In this document: one piece after another, positions 1-8,228 of the stretch | How positions within the stretch are numbered: the first letter of the stretch is position 1 | Layout of the letters: each line of letters begins with the position of its first letter | From: Streptomyces sp. NBC_00190 | Lineage (GTDB): Bacteria; Actinomycetota; Actinomycetes; Streptomycetales; Streptomycetaceae | Direction: 5' to 3' | Assembly: GCF_036203305.1 (NCBI RefSeq) | Contig: NZ_CP108131.1 | Coordinates: 5,146,001-5,210,000, forward strand | Length of the DNA stretch: 64,000 bases | Program-made: the position numbers and the translations under genes | Notes under the pieces: model-generated | What the model was told of the DNA's origin: nothing | The model's input: only the letters and a program-made list of their open reading frames with translations | Database searches by the model: none

Positions 1-643
1 CCTGGAACTCGGACCTGATCCAGTCACGCGTGGCGACCTCGCCCAGACCCATCCGCAGGGCCGCGATCTCCCGCGTCAGGTACTCGGTGTCGGCGATGGA
101 GCGCTCGTTCTGCTTGCGGTCCTGCTCCAGGTTGACCCGGTCCCGGTCGTCCTGCCGGTTCTGCGCGAGCAGGATCAGCGGAGCGGCGTACGAGGCCTGC
201 AGCGACAGCATCAGCGTCAGGAAGATGAACGGGTACTCGTCCCAGCGCAGGCCCTCCGGCGCGAAGATGTTCCACAGCACCCAGATGATGATGACGACCG
301 TCATCCAGACGATGAACCGGCCCGTGCCGAGGAACCGCGCCACCCGCTCCGACAGCCGCCCGAACGCCTCCGGGTCGTACTCCGGCAGCAGCCGCCGGCG
401 CGCCGGGCGCGGCAGGTCCAGCCGGGCCCGCGAACGCGTCAGCGCGCTCGAACCGGTCGACGGCGCGAACTGACCGGCCTTCGCCCGCTCGCCGCGCTCG
501 AAGGAGGAACGTTCCACCCGCTCCGCGGCGGCCTCCGCCTGCCCGTGCTCGCGCGCCTGCCGCCGCGCCTGCTCGCGCCGCTCCCTGATCTGCTCGCGCC
601 GCCGCTCACGCGACTGGTCGCCGCGCCCCCGCTCAGTGGCCAC
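1..643 (-). CDS. DUF1003 membrane protein (3' end beyond window)
   Basis: Reading the minus strand from GTG at 643 gives an Arg/Glu-rich cytoplasmic N-terminus of about 100 residues, then two hydrophobic segments (one containing VVIIIWVLWNIF, the next LTLMLSLQASYAAPLILLAQ) and a charged helix rich in D, R and E. That two-helix plus charged-tail layout is the DUF1003 family, a membrane family of unknown biochemistry. The start overlaps the end of the MgtE-N/CBS gene by 11 bases, so the two are probably translated together. The C-terminus is cut by the window edge. Co-location with an MgtE-like protein and a nearby CorA suggests a link to divalent cation handling, which is inference. Confidence 0.85.
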   Translation of the reverse strand, partial: MATERGRGDQSRERRREQIRERREQARRQAREHGQAEAAAERVERSSFERGERAKAGQFAPSTGSSALTRSRARLDLPRPARRRLLPEYDPEAFGRLSERVARFLGTGRFIVWMTVVIIIWVLWNIFAPEGLRWDEYPFIFLTLMLSLQASYAAPLILLAQNRQDDRDRVNLEQDRKQNERSIADTEYLTREIAALRMGLGEVATRDWIRSEFQ

Positions 644-1904
644 CCACGGCCTCCTCCGAGTGGAAGTCCGTCTCGCGCCAGTCCTCGGGCAGCAAGTGGT
701 CCAGTACGTCGTCCACCGTCACCGCGCCCAGCAGCGAACCGCTCTCGTCGACCACCGGCACGGCCACCATGTTGTACGCGGCCAGGTAGCTGGTCACCAC
801 GGGCAGCGAGGCGTCCGGCCGCAGCGGCGCCAGGCCCGTGTCCACGATCGAGCTGACCAGCGTGAACGGAGGATCGCGCAGCAGCCGCTGGAAGTGCACC
901 GTGCCCAGGTACTTGCCCGTCGGCGTCTCGTCCGGCGGCCGGCACACGTACACCTGCGCCGCCAGCGCCGGCGACAGGTCCGACTGCCGTACGCGGGCCA
1001 GCGCGTCCGCGACCGTCGCGTCCGGCCGCAGCACGATCGGCTCGGTGGTCATCAGACCGCCGGCCGTCCGCTCCTCGTAGGACATCAGGCGCCGCACGTC
1101 GGCCGCGTCGTCCGGCCGCATCAGCGTGAGCAGCCGCTCCTTGTCGTCCTCCGGCAGCTCGGACAGCAGGTCGGCCGCGTCGTCCGGGTCCATCGCCTCC
1201 AGGACGTCGGCGGCGCGCTCCTCCTTCAGCTTGCCGAGGATCTCCACCTGCTCGTCCTCCGGCAGCTCCTCCATGACGTCCGCGAGCCGGTCGTCGTCGA
1301 GGGCGTTGGCCACCTCGGCGCGCCGCTTCGGCGACAGGTGGTGCAGTACGTTCGCCACGTCGGCCGGGCGCATCTGCTCGAAGGTCGCGACCAGGTTCTC
1401 GGCGCCCTGCCCGTGCTCCTCCAGCGAGAAGCCGGTGACGGCGGACCACTCCACGGTCAGGGTCTCGCCGCGGCGGCGCAGCGCGCCCCCCTTGCCCTTC
1501 CGTACGAAGATCTTGTCGATCTCCCAGTCCCGGCGGGCCGGCAGCTGCTGGATGGCCACGTCCAGGACGGTGACCTCCTCGCCGGTCGCGGTCAGCGTCA
1601 CCCGGCGGTCCAGCAGCTCACCGAGGACCATCCGCTCGGTGGGGCGCTGCTCGAAGCGCCGCATGTTGACGACACCGGTGGTGATGACCTGCCCGGACTC
1701 CACGCCCGTGACCCGGGTCATCGGCAGGAAGATCCGGCGCCTGCTGACCACCTCGACCACCAGGCCCAGCAGCCGCGGCGGGCGTCCGCCGACGCGCAGC
1801 ATCGCCACGAGGTCACGGACCCGGCCGACCTGGTCGCCGTTGGGGTCGAATACGGGGACACCCGACAGATGCGAGACGAAGATCCGCGGGGCGCCTGCAG
1901 CCAT
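633..1904 (-). CDS. Soluble MgtE N-domain/CBS-pair protein
   Basis: The 423-residue protein has a PRC-barrel-like N-terminus (residues 1-150, opening RIFVSHLSGVPVFD), an MgtE intracellular N-domain of helical repeats (about 165-285, with repeated LPEDEQ/LPEDDKER blocks) and a CBS pair (about 290-415). It ends at the CBS region and has none of the five membrane helices of true MgtE channels. In MgtE these domains sense cytosolic Mg2+, so this protein probably acts as a soluble sensor or partner; its target is unknown. ATG 1904 is chosen because AGGAGG lies 7 nt upstream. The neighbour DUF1003 gene overlaps its stop. Confidence 0.88.
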   Translation of the reverse strand: MAAGAPRIFVSHLSGVPVFDPNGDQVGRVRDLVAMLRVGGRPPRLLGLVVEVVSRRRIFLPMTRVTGVESGQVITTGVVNMRRFEQRPTERMVLGELLDRRVTLTATGEEVTVLDVAIQQLPARRDWEIDKIFVRKGKGGALRRRGETLTVEWSAVTGFSLEEHGQGAENLVATFEQMRPADVANVLHHLSPKRRAEVANALDDDRLADVMEELPEDEQVEILGKLKEERAADVLEAMDPDDAADLLSELPEDDKERLLTLMRPDDAADVRRLMSYEERTAGGLMTTEPIVLRPDATVADALARVRQSDLSPALAAQVYVCRPPDETPTGKYLGTVHFQRLLRDPPFTLVSSIVDTGLAPLRPDASLPVVTSYLAAYNMVAVPVVDESGSLLGAVTVDDVLDHLLPEDWRETDFHSEEAVGGH

Positions 1905-1949
1905 CCGAGCGCCTCCTAGAGCGTCAATCAACAGTCCTGCCGCCCCTCA

Positions 1950-1955
1950 GGCTAG
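1950..1955 (-). promoter_or_regulatory. Possible -10 box for the MgtE-N/CBS gene
   Basis: TAGCCT on the minus strand fits TAnnnT and would give a leader of about 40 nt. No good -35 is visible at the expected distance. Confidence 0.35.
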
Positions 1956-2077
1956 CCCGTGCCCGCGGCAAGCGTCCTGGTGGGGCGGTCCGCCCGGGGA
2001 TCCCCACGGGGGCCGGTGGGCGTAAGCCTACGGGCGGGAACCGCCGGGACCGGAGCGGCCGGCTCGTGCTGCTCCCG

Positions 2078-2102
2078 GTCTCCCCGGACCGTTCGGGGAG
2101 AC
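2078..2102 (+). other. Perfect inverted repeat upstream of lipoprotein gene
   Basis: A 9-bp stem (GTCTCCCCG / CGGGGAGAC) with a 7-nt loop lies in the 300-bp gap between the MgtE-N/CBS gene and the lipoprotein gene. There is no T-tract, and it is upstream of the likely promoter, so it may be an operator rather than a terminator. Nothing else in the gap is recognised apart from the promoter elements listed. Confidence 0.35.
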
Positions 2103-2161
2103 GACCGGCCGGTCCGGTGGGGAGTGATCCGGCCGACAGCGGCCGCCATCACGGGGAAAGG

Positions 2162-2167
2162 TACGCT
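2162..2167 (+). promoter_or_regulatory. Possible -10 box for lipoprotein gene
   Basis: TACGCT fits TAnnnT and would start RNA about 33 nt before GTG 2207, leaving room for the GAGAGG ribosome site. Confidence 0.35.
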
Positions 2168-2206
2168 GCCTGCTGCTCGAAGAGAACCGACGAGAGGCAC
2201 CCGCAC

Positions 2207-2995
2207 GTGACCGCCTACTTCCCTGCCGCGCGGCTGCGCCGGGCCGCCTTCATCGGTGTGTTGTGCGCGGGCCTCGCCGTCACAGGTACGGGCTGCGGGG
2301 ACGATCCCGACAAGGGGACGAACGGGATCGGCAAGCTGCCCGCCGACAAGATCGAGGCGAAGGCGAAGGAGGCCGCGGGCGGAGCGGACTCGGTGCACCT
2401 GTCCGGCACGCTGGTGAGCGGCGGCAAATCGTTCACCCTCGACATGCGGCTGAAGTCGGACGGCGGCTCGGGCGAGGTGAAGTCCCAGGACGACACCTTC
2501 CAGGTGCTGCGGGTGGGGGAGCAGCTGTACCTGAAGGCGAGCGCGGCGTTCTGGGGCAAGTCCGACTCGGCGGGCAAGCTCGGCGACAAGTACGTGAAGG
2601 TGCCCGAGGGCGACCCCTCCTACAAGCAGTTCCGCGGCTTCACCGACATGCACGTGCTGCTGGACGGGCTGATGGGGCTTCAGGGCAAGCTCGCCAAGGG
2701 GTCCTACACCAAGGTCGGGCACACCCGCGCGGTCCAGGTGACGGCGGACGCGGGCAAGGGGGGCAAGCTCTCGGTGTCCCTGGAGGGGACCCCGTACCCG
2801 CTGATGATGGAGCGCGCCGGAGGCGCCGGCCGGGTGGAGCTCGCCGAGTGGGGCAAGCCCTTCCCGCTCGCCGCGCCCGCGCAGGACCAGACCGTCGACT
2901 ACGGGTCCCAGCTGCCGACGACCAAGGACGGCGAGACGAAGGCCCCGGAGAGCACCAAGGGCTCCGGCCAGGGCTCCAACCCCACCAATCCGTAG
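2207..2995 (+). CDS. Putative lipoprotein, LppX/LprG-like
   Basis: The 262-residue product starts at GTG 2207, preceded by GAGAGG. The N-terminus has Arg residues (RLRR) followed by a hydrophobic stretch and GTGC, which looks like a lipobox although the -3 residue is Gly. After a charged linker there is a beta-rich domain with alternating polar/hydrophobic strands (for example TLVSGGKSFTLDMRL). This resembles the LppX/LprAFG lipoprotein fold of actinobacteria, which carries lipids; that family match is by general resemblance only. The C-terminal tail is Lys/Ser/Thr/Asn rich. It converges on the gene at 3005, 6 bases away. Confidence 0.75.
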   Translation: MTAYFPAARLRRAAFIGVLCAGLAVTGTGCGDDPDKGTNGIGKLPADKIEAKAKEAAGGADSVHLSGTLVSGGKSFTLDMRLKSDGGSGEVKSQDDTFQVLRVGEQLYLKASAAFWGKSDSAGKLGDKYVKVPEGDPSYKQFRGFTDMHVLLDGLMGLQGKLAKGSYTKVGHTRAVQVTADAGKGGKLSVSLEGTPYPLMMERAGGAGRVELAEWGKPFPLAAPAQDQTVDYGSQLPTTKDGETKAPESTKGSGQGSNPTNP

Positions 2996-3001
2996 CCGCG
3001 T

Positions 3002-3511
3002 CTAGCGAGCCGCCTTCTTCCGCTTCAGCAGCAGCTTCGGCAGGCCCGCCGGGATGGGCCTGCGCGTGATGGCCGGCGAGGCCAGCGGGGCCGCGGCCAG
3101 GGAGCCGCCCGGCAGCGTGGACACCGCTTCCGGCTCCAGGCGCAGCAGCCGGCACTCCCGCGCCCACCGCTCCGTCATCTCTTCCGAGTCGGGCGCGTTC
3201 AGCCGCTTGCCCTTGAGCTCGGCGACGGCCGCCTTCCACTCCTCGCCGCGCGGCGGGAGCTCCCGTACCGTCGCCGTCCAGGCCACCAGCCGGCCGCCCT
3301 TGTCCTTGCTCCGCACGGTCACCTCGGCGGCCGCGCCGTCGGCCAGCCCCGGGAACGGCTGCTCGCCGGGCCCGTCGCCCAGTACGTGGGCCGCGCCGTC
3401 GACCCAGGCGTGCCACAGGGCGCGGTCGTCCCCGGCGCCGCGGACCCAGATCAGGCCGGACTTCTTGGTGGCCTCCTCGACGAGGGCCAGGTCGAGCGTG
3501 CTGAGAGTCAT
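3002..3511 (-). CDS. Conserved hypothetical protein, possible split-barrel
   Basis: The 169-residue protein begins MTLSTLDLALVEEATKKSG and contains LIWVRG, DDRALWHAWV and AAEVTVRSKDKGG. The spacing of strands suggests a flavin- or F420-binding split barrel (pyridoxamine-oxidase-like), but no diagnostic motif is present. The C-terminus is Pro-rich and ends in a basic LLLKRKKAAR. A TACCCT -10 box sits 6 nt before ATG 3511, so the mRNA is probably leaderless. Function is unknown. Confidence 0.7.
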   Translation of the reverse strand: MTLSTLDLALVEEATKKSGLIWVRGAGDDRALWHAWVDGAAHVLGDGPGEQPFPGLADGAAAEVTVRSKDKGGRLVAWTATVRELPPRGEEWKAAVAELKGKRLNAPDSEEMTERWARECRLLRLEPEAVSTLPGGSLAAAPLASPAITRRPIPAGLPKLLLKRKKAAR

Positions 3512-3517
3512 GCGGAC

Positions 3518-3523
3518 AGGGTA
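3518..3523 (-). promoter_or_regulatory. -10 box of a leaderless promoter
   Basis: TACCCT ends exactly 6 nt before ATG 3511 on the minus strand, which puts the transcription start on the start codon. Confidence 0.5.
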
Positions 3524-3542
3524 GGGGGTGCTTCCCGCGGTG

Positions 3543-4658
3543 CTACAGCCAGCCGTGGCGGCGCAGCGCGCGGTGGATGGTGAAGCAGATGCCGACGATC
3601 GAGGCCATCACCATCGGGTAGCCGTACTTCCACTGGAGTTCCGGCATGTGCTCGAAGTTCATCCCGTACACCCCGCAGATCATCGTGGGGACGGCGATGA
3701 TCGCCGCCCAGGAGGTGATCTTGCGCATGTCCTCGTTCTGGGCGACCGTCGCCTGCGCGAGGTTCGCCTGGAGGATCGAGTTCAGCAGCTCGTCGAAGCC
3801 CACGACCTGCTCGTGCACCCGCGCCAGGTGGTCGGCGACGTCGCGGAAGTACTTCTGGATGTCGGGGTCCACCAGCCGCATCGGGCGCTCGCTCAGCAGC
3901 TCCATCGGACGCAGCAGCGGCGAGACCGCCCGCTTGAACTCCAGTACTTCGCGCTTGAGCTGGTAGATGCGGCCCGCGTCACCGCCGCGCGTACCGCCCT
4001 TCGCGGGCGCGGCGAAGACCTCGCTCTCCACCTCGTCGATGTCGTCCTGCACGGCCGCCGCGACCGCGATGTAACCGTCGACGACGTGGTCGGCGATGGA
4101 GTGCAGCACGGCCGAGGGACCCTTGGAGAGGAGGTCCGGGTCGTCCTGGAGGCGGTGGCGCAGCCCCTTGAGCGAGCCCTGGCCCCCGTGCCGGACGGTG
4201 ATGACGAAGTCGGGGCCTGTGAAGCACATCACCTCGCCGGTCTCCACGACCTCGCTGGTGGAGGTCAGTTCGGCGTGCTCGACGTAGTGGATCGTCTTGA
4301 AGACGGTGAAGAGCGTGTCGTCGTAGCGCTCCAGCTTCGGCCGCTGGTGCGCGTGCACCGCGTCCTCCACGGCCAGCGGGTGCAGGCCGAACGTCGCCGC
4401 GATCCCCGCGAACTCCGCCTCGGTCGGCTCGTGCAGGCCGATCCAGGCGAAGCCGCCGTCCTCGCGGACCCGGCGGATCGCCTCACGGGGCGTCAGGCAG
4501 GCCGGCCCCAGCACGCGCCGGCCCTCGCGGTACACGGCGCAGTCGACCACGGCGCTGCTCGCGGACGGATCGCGGGTGGTGTCGTATCCGGGCTGGGCCG
4601 GGCTGGACTTGCGCAGTGCCGGGCGGACGGCGGCACGGATGTAGGGCAGCATCGACAT
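3543..4658 (-). CDS. corA: CorA-family magnesium/cobalt channel
   Basis: CorA forms a pentameric inner-membrane Mg2+ channel with a large cytoplasmic funnel. The 371-residue product has the acidic cytoplasmic domain, a long stalk helix, and at the C-terminus the first transmembrane helix ending in the signature YGMNFEHMPEL (GMN motif plus extracellular loop), then the second helix and basic RRHGWL. Length is normal for the family. ATG 4658 is chosen over the upstream in-frame start because AAGGAG lies 7 nt before it. With the MgtE-N/CBS and DUF1003 genes nearby it makes a small Mg2+-related group. Confidence 0.93.
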   Translation of the reverse strand: MSMLPYIRAAVRPALRKSSPAQPGYDTTRDPSASSAVVDCAVYREGRRVLGPACLTPREAIRRVREDGGFAWIGLHEPTEAEFAGIAATFGLHPLAVEDAVHAHQRPKLERYDDTLFTVFKTIHYVEHAELTSTSEVVETGEVMCFTGPDFVITVRHGGQGSLKGLRHRLQDDPDLLSKGPSAVLHSIADHVVDGYIAVAAAVQDDIDEVESEVFAAPAKGGTRGGDAGRIYQLKREVLEFKRAVSPLLRPMELLSERPMRLVDPDIQKYFRDVADHLARVHEQVVGFDELLNSILQANLAQATVAQNEDMRKITSWAAIIAVPTMICGVYGMNFEHMPELQWKYGYPMVMASIVGICFTIHRALRRHGWL

Positions 4659-4999
4659 GGCAGGCTCCTTCGCGCGCACGGCTGCGGACCGTACGGGTGG
4701 GAGGCCTTCCGTGGGCGCGGGCGGGCAGGCCCGGCGGACGGAAGGAAACAGGACGGGAGGACAAAGTTCTGCCGTCGCTCTTCTACTGATCAGAAGATCA
4801 ATGGGCGCGGGAGGCGCCCGTCACAGAAGTGGAAGAGCGATTGGTACTGCACGATCGACTTCGATCCACCGCAGCCCCACCTCCTCCGGCCGGTCCCCCG
4901 TGAGAGACGTCCTGTCGTCCAGGCCTTGAAACAACGCGTCTGCGTGCGGCCCGAACCAGCTGTCAACACTATCAGCCGACGGATGGTCAAGACCCGCCC
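4659..4999 (-). other. Long leader/intergenic region upstream of corA
   Basis: About 340 bases contain no gene. On the corA strand the far end has TTGACC and TTGACA elements, but no clear paired -10, and there is a symmetrical element at 4779-4797. The length leaves room for an RNA regulator of corA, but I could not fit the conserved cores of the M-box or other known classes. Confidence 0.3.
4779..4797. promoter_or_regulatory. Inverted repeat TCTTCT-N7-AGAAGA
   Basis: Perfect 6-bp arms are separated by 7 bases (ACTGATC) in an AT-richer pocket of the corA upstream region. The symmetry suits a dimeric repressor or activator site. The binding protein is unknown. Confidence 0.35.
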
Positions 5000-5027
5000 T
5001 TTACCCGGCTGATACGAGTTCTATGCT
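5000..5027 (+). promoter_or_regulatory. Leaderless promoter of the SUFU-like gene
   Basis: TTTACC (5000-5005) and TATGCT (5022-5027) are separated by 16 bases. TATGCT ends 6 nt before ATG 5034, so transcription should begin at the start codon. Confidence 0.5.
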
Positions 5028-5033
5028 CACTTC

Positions 5034-5618
5034 ATGGCAGAAATTCTGGCCCTCGTTGAGGCTCGGCTCCGCACCGCGTTCGGCGTACCCGACGCACGCG
5101 CCGCCGTCACCTTCCTGGGCACCGACCGCATCGAGGTACTCCGCTTCACCGAGGGCGACCTGGTGCGGTACGCGACCCTCGGGATGTCCGCGCACCCGAT
5201 GACCGACCCGACCGCCGTGGTCGCGGACCCCGTACGCGGGCCGCGCGCCGAGCTGGTCCTGACCGTACGGGGCGGACTCGCGCCCACCGACAAACTACTC
5301 AGGCCGCTCGCGGTACTGGCCGCCTCCCCGCAGGTGGAGGGGCTGATCGTGGCCCCCGGGGCCTCGCTGGACGTGGGCGAACCGCTCTGGGACGGGGCCG
5401 CCTTCAGCTCCGTCCTGGTCGCGGAGCCGGGGGGTCTGGTGGAGGACCTGGAGCTGGACGAGCCCATGGACCCGGTGCGGTTCCTGCCGCTCCTGCCCAT
5501 GACGGCGAACGAGGCCGCCTGGAAGAGGGTGCACGGCGCGGCCGCCCTCCAGGAACGCTGGCTCGCGCGCGGCACGGATCTGCGGGATCCTCTGCGTACC
5601 GCAGTCGCACTGGACTGA
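5034..5618 (+). CDS. Suppressor-of-fused (SUFU) domain protein
   Basis: The 194-residue protein has the bacterial SUFU-like pattern: a start with residues for the first helix, the strand block TDRIEVLRF, LVRYATLGMSAHPM, the Arg-rich RGPRAELVLTVRG, and a C-terminal FLPLLPMTANEAAWKRVHG with a catalytic-looking but unassigned NE pair. In bacteria SUFU proteins are often immunity proteins or stand-alone proteins of unknown role; no toxin gene is adjacent here. It precedes the DUF6758 gene on the same strand by 58 bases. Confidence 0.8.
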   Translation: MAEILALVEARLRTAFGVPDARAAVTFLGTDRIEVLRFTEGDLVRYATLGMSAHPMTDPTAVVADPVRGPRAELVLTVRGGLAPTDKLLRPLAVLAASPQVEGLIVAPGASLDVGEPLWDGAAFSSVLVAEPGGLVEDLELDEPMDPVRFLPLLPMTANEAAWKRVHGAAALQERWLARGTDLRDPLRTAVALD

Positions 5619-5676
5619 GCCCGGACGGGTGATCGCGTCTTGACGGCGCGCCGGGCGGGGAGGAGCGTGGCTTCTT

Positions 5677-6321
5677 ATGAGGGGCGAACCAAGTTGCCCG
5701 AAGTGCGGTGGCCGGGTCAGGGCGCCCGGTCTCTTCTCCGACACCTGGCAGTGCTCCGTGCACGGCACTGTCCATCCCCTGCAACCCGTGATCCCGCCCA
5801 GCGTCGAGGGCTTGAGCGTGGTCGTCCACCGGACGCAGGTACCGGTGTGGATGCCGTGGCCCCTCCCGGTGGGGTGGCTGTTCACCGGGGTGGCGTCCGC
5901 CGGGGACGACCGCAGCGGGGGACGGGCGACGGCGGTGGCCTGTTCGGGTCCCGGTCCGCTGGGCGGCATCGGTGAGCTGCTGTTGGTCGCCGAGGAGCTG
6001 GGCGTGGGGCTCGGCGCGCGGTTCGCGGGCATCGACGGGCCGGACCCCGGCACCTACATCGACGTATCGGCGCCGCCGCACGCCAAGGTGGTCGCGGCCG
6101 GCCGGCCGACACCGCTGTGGCACGTCAAGGGAAGCCCCGACGACCGGGCCGTCTTCGCGGGCGAGGCGCGGGGCCTGTGGCTCTGGGCGATCGTCTGGCC
6201 GGAGCAGTCCGGCCTCCTGATGTACGACGAGCTCGTCCTCACCGACCTCCGCGACGCGGGAGCGGAGGTCGAGCTCCTTCCGTGCGGGGCCCTGAGCCCG
6301 CGCATCCTGGGCCCGACCTAA
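5677..6321 (+). CDS. DUF6758 protein with N-terminal zinc-ribbon-like CxxC
   Basis: The 214-residue protein opens with CPKCGGRV and has a later Cys-x-x-His (CSVHGTVHP), so the first 35 residues look like a zinc ribbon. The rest is a globular alpha/beta domain with GIDGPDPGTYIDVSAP and LWLWAIVWPEQSG. It matches what is annotated DUF6758 in Streptomyces; function unknown. A GGAGGAG stretch lies about 13 nt before ATG 5677, rather far. Its TAA stop is inside the left arm of a strong terminator. Confidence 0.75.
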   Translation: MRGEPSCPKCGGRVRAPGLFSDTWQCSVHGTVHPLQPVIPPSVEGLSVVVHRTQVPVWMPWPLPVGWLFTGVASAGDDRSGGRATAVACSGPGPLGGIGELLLVAEELGVGLGARFAGIDGPDPGTYIDVSAPPHAKVVAAGRPTPLWHVKGSPDDRAVFAGEARGLWLWAIVWPEQSGLLMYDELVLTDLRDAGAEVELLPCGALSPRILGPT

Positions 6322-6361
6322 GCGGCCTCGGGGACGTGCCCCACTTCCCCGAGGCCGCTTA
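6319..6361 (+). terminator. Terminator with the stop codon in its stem
   Basis: A perfect 15-bp stem (6319-6333 with 6347-6361) has a 13-nt loop. The left arm begins with the TAA stop of the DUF6758 gene. Confidence 0.8.
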
Positions 6362-6442
6362 GACACCGCTGATCAGGGGGGACCTTCGGCCCGGTTATCC
6401 TGGAGTGCCCCCCATCCGTACGCAGACCCATGGAGCCCGGCT

Positions 6443-7309
6443 GTGCGCATCGACCTGCACGCCCACTCCACGGCCTCCGACGGTACGGACACCCCCGCCG
6501 AGCTGGTCCGCAATGCCGCCGCCGCGGGGCTGGACGTGGTCGCGCTGACCGACCACGACACCGTGGGCGGATACGCCGAGGCCCTTGCCGCGCTTCCCGC
6601 CGGGCTGACGCTGGTGACCGGGGCCGAGCTGTCCTGCAGGCTGGACGGGGTCGGGCTGCACATGCTCGCGTACCTCTTCGACCCCGAGGAGCCCGAGCTC
6701 GCCCGTGAGCGGGAGCTCGTACGGGACGACCGCACGCCCCGCGCCCAGACCATGGTCGGCAAGCTGCGGGCGCTCGGCGTGGACGTCACCTGGGAACAGG
6801 TGGCCCGGATCGCCGGCGAGGGTTCCGTGGGGCGGCCGCACATAGCGACCGCGCTCGTCGAGCTGGGTGTCGTACCCACCGTCTCCGACGCGTTCACGCC
6901 CGACTGGCTCGCCGACGGCGGCCGCGCGTACGCGGAGAAGCACGAACTCGACCCCTTCGACGCCATCCGCTTGGTCAGGGCGGCCGGAGGCGTCACCGTC
7001 TTCGCCCACCCCGCGGCCGTCATGCGCGGCGAGTGCGTGCCCGAGTCCGCGATAGCCGAGCTGGCGGCGGCGGGCCTGGACGGCATCGAGGTGGACCACA
7101 TGGACCACGACACCGCCACCCGGGCGCGTCTGCGCGGCCTGGCGGCGGACCTCGGACTGCTGACCACCGGATCCAGCGACTACCACGGCAGCCGCAAGAC
7201 CTGTCGCCTCGGGGACTACACCACCGATCCCGAGATCTACGGCGAGATCACGCGCCGCGCGACCGGGGCCTTCCCCGTGCCCGGCGCCGGCGGAGGCGTC
7301 CGCGCGTAA
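6443..7309 (+). CDS. PHP-domain phosphoesterase (TrpH/RNase AM-like)
   Basis: The N-terminus RIDLHAHSTASDGTDTP carries the first PHP metal motif (HxH), followed by LTDHDT and later FAHP and TGSSDYHG, which supply the remaining metal-binding His and Asp residues. PHP proteins of this size (288 residues) include the 5'-nucleotidase/5'-3' exonuclease YciV (RNase AM), so a nuclease or nucleotide phosphatase role is likely. GTG 6443 follows GGAG by 8 nt. It lies just upstream of marC with a 55-base gap. Confidence 0.85.
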   Translation: MRIDLHAHSTASDGTDTPAELVRNAAAAGLDVVALTDHDTVGGYAEALAALPAGLTLVTGAELSCRLDGVGLHMLAYLFDPEEPELARERELVRDDRTPRAQTMVGKLRALGVDVTWEQVARIAGEGSVGRPHIATALVELGVVPTVSDAFTPDWLADGGRAYAEKHELDPFDAIRLVRAAGGVTVFAHPAAVMRGECVPESAIAELAAAGLDGIEVDHMDHDTATRARLRGLAADLGLLTTGSSDYHGSRKTCRLGDYTTDPEIYGEITRRATGAFPVPGAGGGVRA

Positions 7310-7364
7310 GCGCCGCTCCGCCCTTCCCGCTTTTCTTCACACCCCTTATCTGCAAGGCATCACT

Positions 7365-7970
7365 GTGTTCGACTTCGCCATCTTCGGATCCCTTTTTCTC
7401 ACCCTTTTTGTGATTATGGACCCGCCGGGGATCACGCCGATCTTCCTCGGCCTGACCTCCGGCCGCCCCGTCAAGGTGCAGCGCCGGATGGCCTGGCAGG
7501 CGGTCTGCGTGGCCTTCGGCGTCATCGCCGTCTTCGGGGTCTGCGGCCAGCAGATCCTGGACTACCTGCACGTCTCCGTCCCGGCCCTGATGATCGCCGG
7601 TGGTCTGCTGCTGCTGCTCATCGCCCTCGACCTGCTCACCGGCAAGAACGACGAGCCGAAGCAGACCAAGGACGTGAACGTCGCCCTCGTCCCGCTGGGC
7701 ATGCCGCTGCTGGCCGGGCCCGGCGCGATCGTGTCCGTGATCCTGGCCGTGCAGAAGGCGGACGGGATCAGCGGGCAGGTCTCCGTCTGGTCCGCGATCA
7801 TCGCCATGCACGTCGTCCTGTGGATCACGATGCGCTACTCGCTCGTGATCATCCGGGTCATCAAGGACGGCGGCGTGGTCCTCGTGACGCGGCTCGCCGG
7901 CATGATGCTGTCCGCGATCGCCGTCCAGCAGATCATCAACGGCGTGCTCCAGGTCGTCCAGGGCAGCTGA
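7365..7970 (+). CDS. MarC-family integral membrane protein
   Basis: A 201-residue protein with about six hydrophobic helices. The MarC signature is visible at the start (FLTLFVIMDPPGITPIFLGLT) and again in the second half (PLGMPLLAGPGAIVSVIL). MarC/YhcE proteins have no proven transport substrate. GTG 7365 follows AAGG by 9 nt. The gene ends before a strong bidirectional terminator shared with the convergent small gene. Confidence 0.9.
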   Translation: MFDFAIFGSLFLTLFVIMDPPGITPIFLGLTSGRPVKVQRRMAWQAVCVAFGVIAVFGVCGQQILDYLHVSVPALMIAGGLLLLLIALDLLTGKNDEPKQTKDVNVALVPLGMPLLAGPGAIVSVILAVQKADGISGQVSVWSAIIAMHVVLWITMRYSLVIIRVIKDGGVVLVTRLAGMMLSAIAVQQIINGVLQVVQGS

Positions 7971-7991
7971 CCGCAGGCGCAGGACGCGCGA

Positions 7992-8023
7992 ACGCCCCCG
8001 CACCGGTATCGGTGCGGGGGCGT
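7992..8023. terminator. Bidirectional terminator
   Basis: A 14-bp GC-rich stem with a GTAT loop sits between marC (+) and the small gene at 8049 (-), so it can serve both. Confidence 0.8.
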
Positions 8024-8048
8024 CGACGTGTGTGCGGTGCGTGCGGCG

Positions 8049-8201
8049 TCAGCAGGACGCCGTCTCGGCCGGTCGGATCAGGATGCGCTGGCCGACTGCG
8101 GCCGCCTGCTGCACGATCCGGTTGACGGAGGCCGCGTCCACGACGGTGCTGTCCACGGCGGATCCGTCGACGTCGTCCAGGCGCAGAATCTCGAAGCGCA
8201 C
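8049..8201 (-). CDS. Small conserved protein of 50 residues
   Basis: Reading from GTG 8201 on the minus strand gives VRFEILRLDDVDGSAVD, then STVVDAASVNRIVQQAAAVG and QRILIRPAETASC, then TGA. A GGGAG ribosome site lies about 8 nt upstream. Codon third positions are GC-biased as in neighbouring genes. I recall a similar small protein annotated in other Streptomyces, but its function is unknown. It was missed by simple longest-ORF calling because it is short. Confidence 0.75.
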   Translation of the reverse strand: MRFEILRLDDVDGSAVDSTVVDAASVNRIVQQAAAVGQRILIRPAETASC

Positions 8202-8228
8202 GGGGCTTCTCCCTTCGTCGGTGTCTCT

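Noticed and set aside
4659..4999. M-box magnesium riboswitch ahead of corA
   Set aside because: I could not find the conserved M-box core in the right order; only a palindrome and weak promoter elements are visible.
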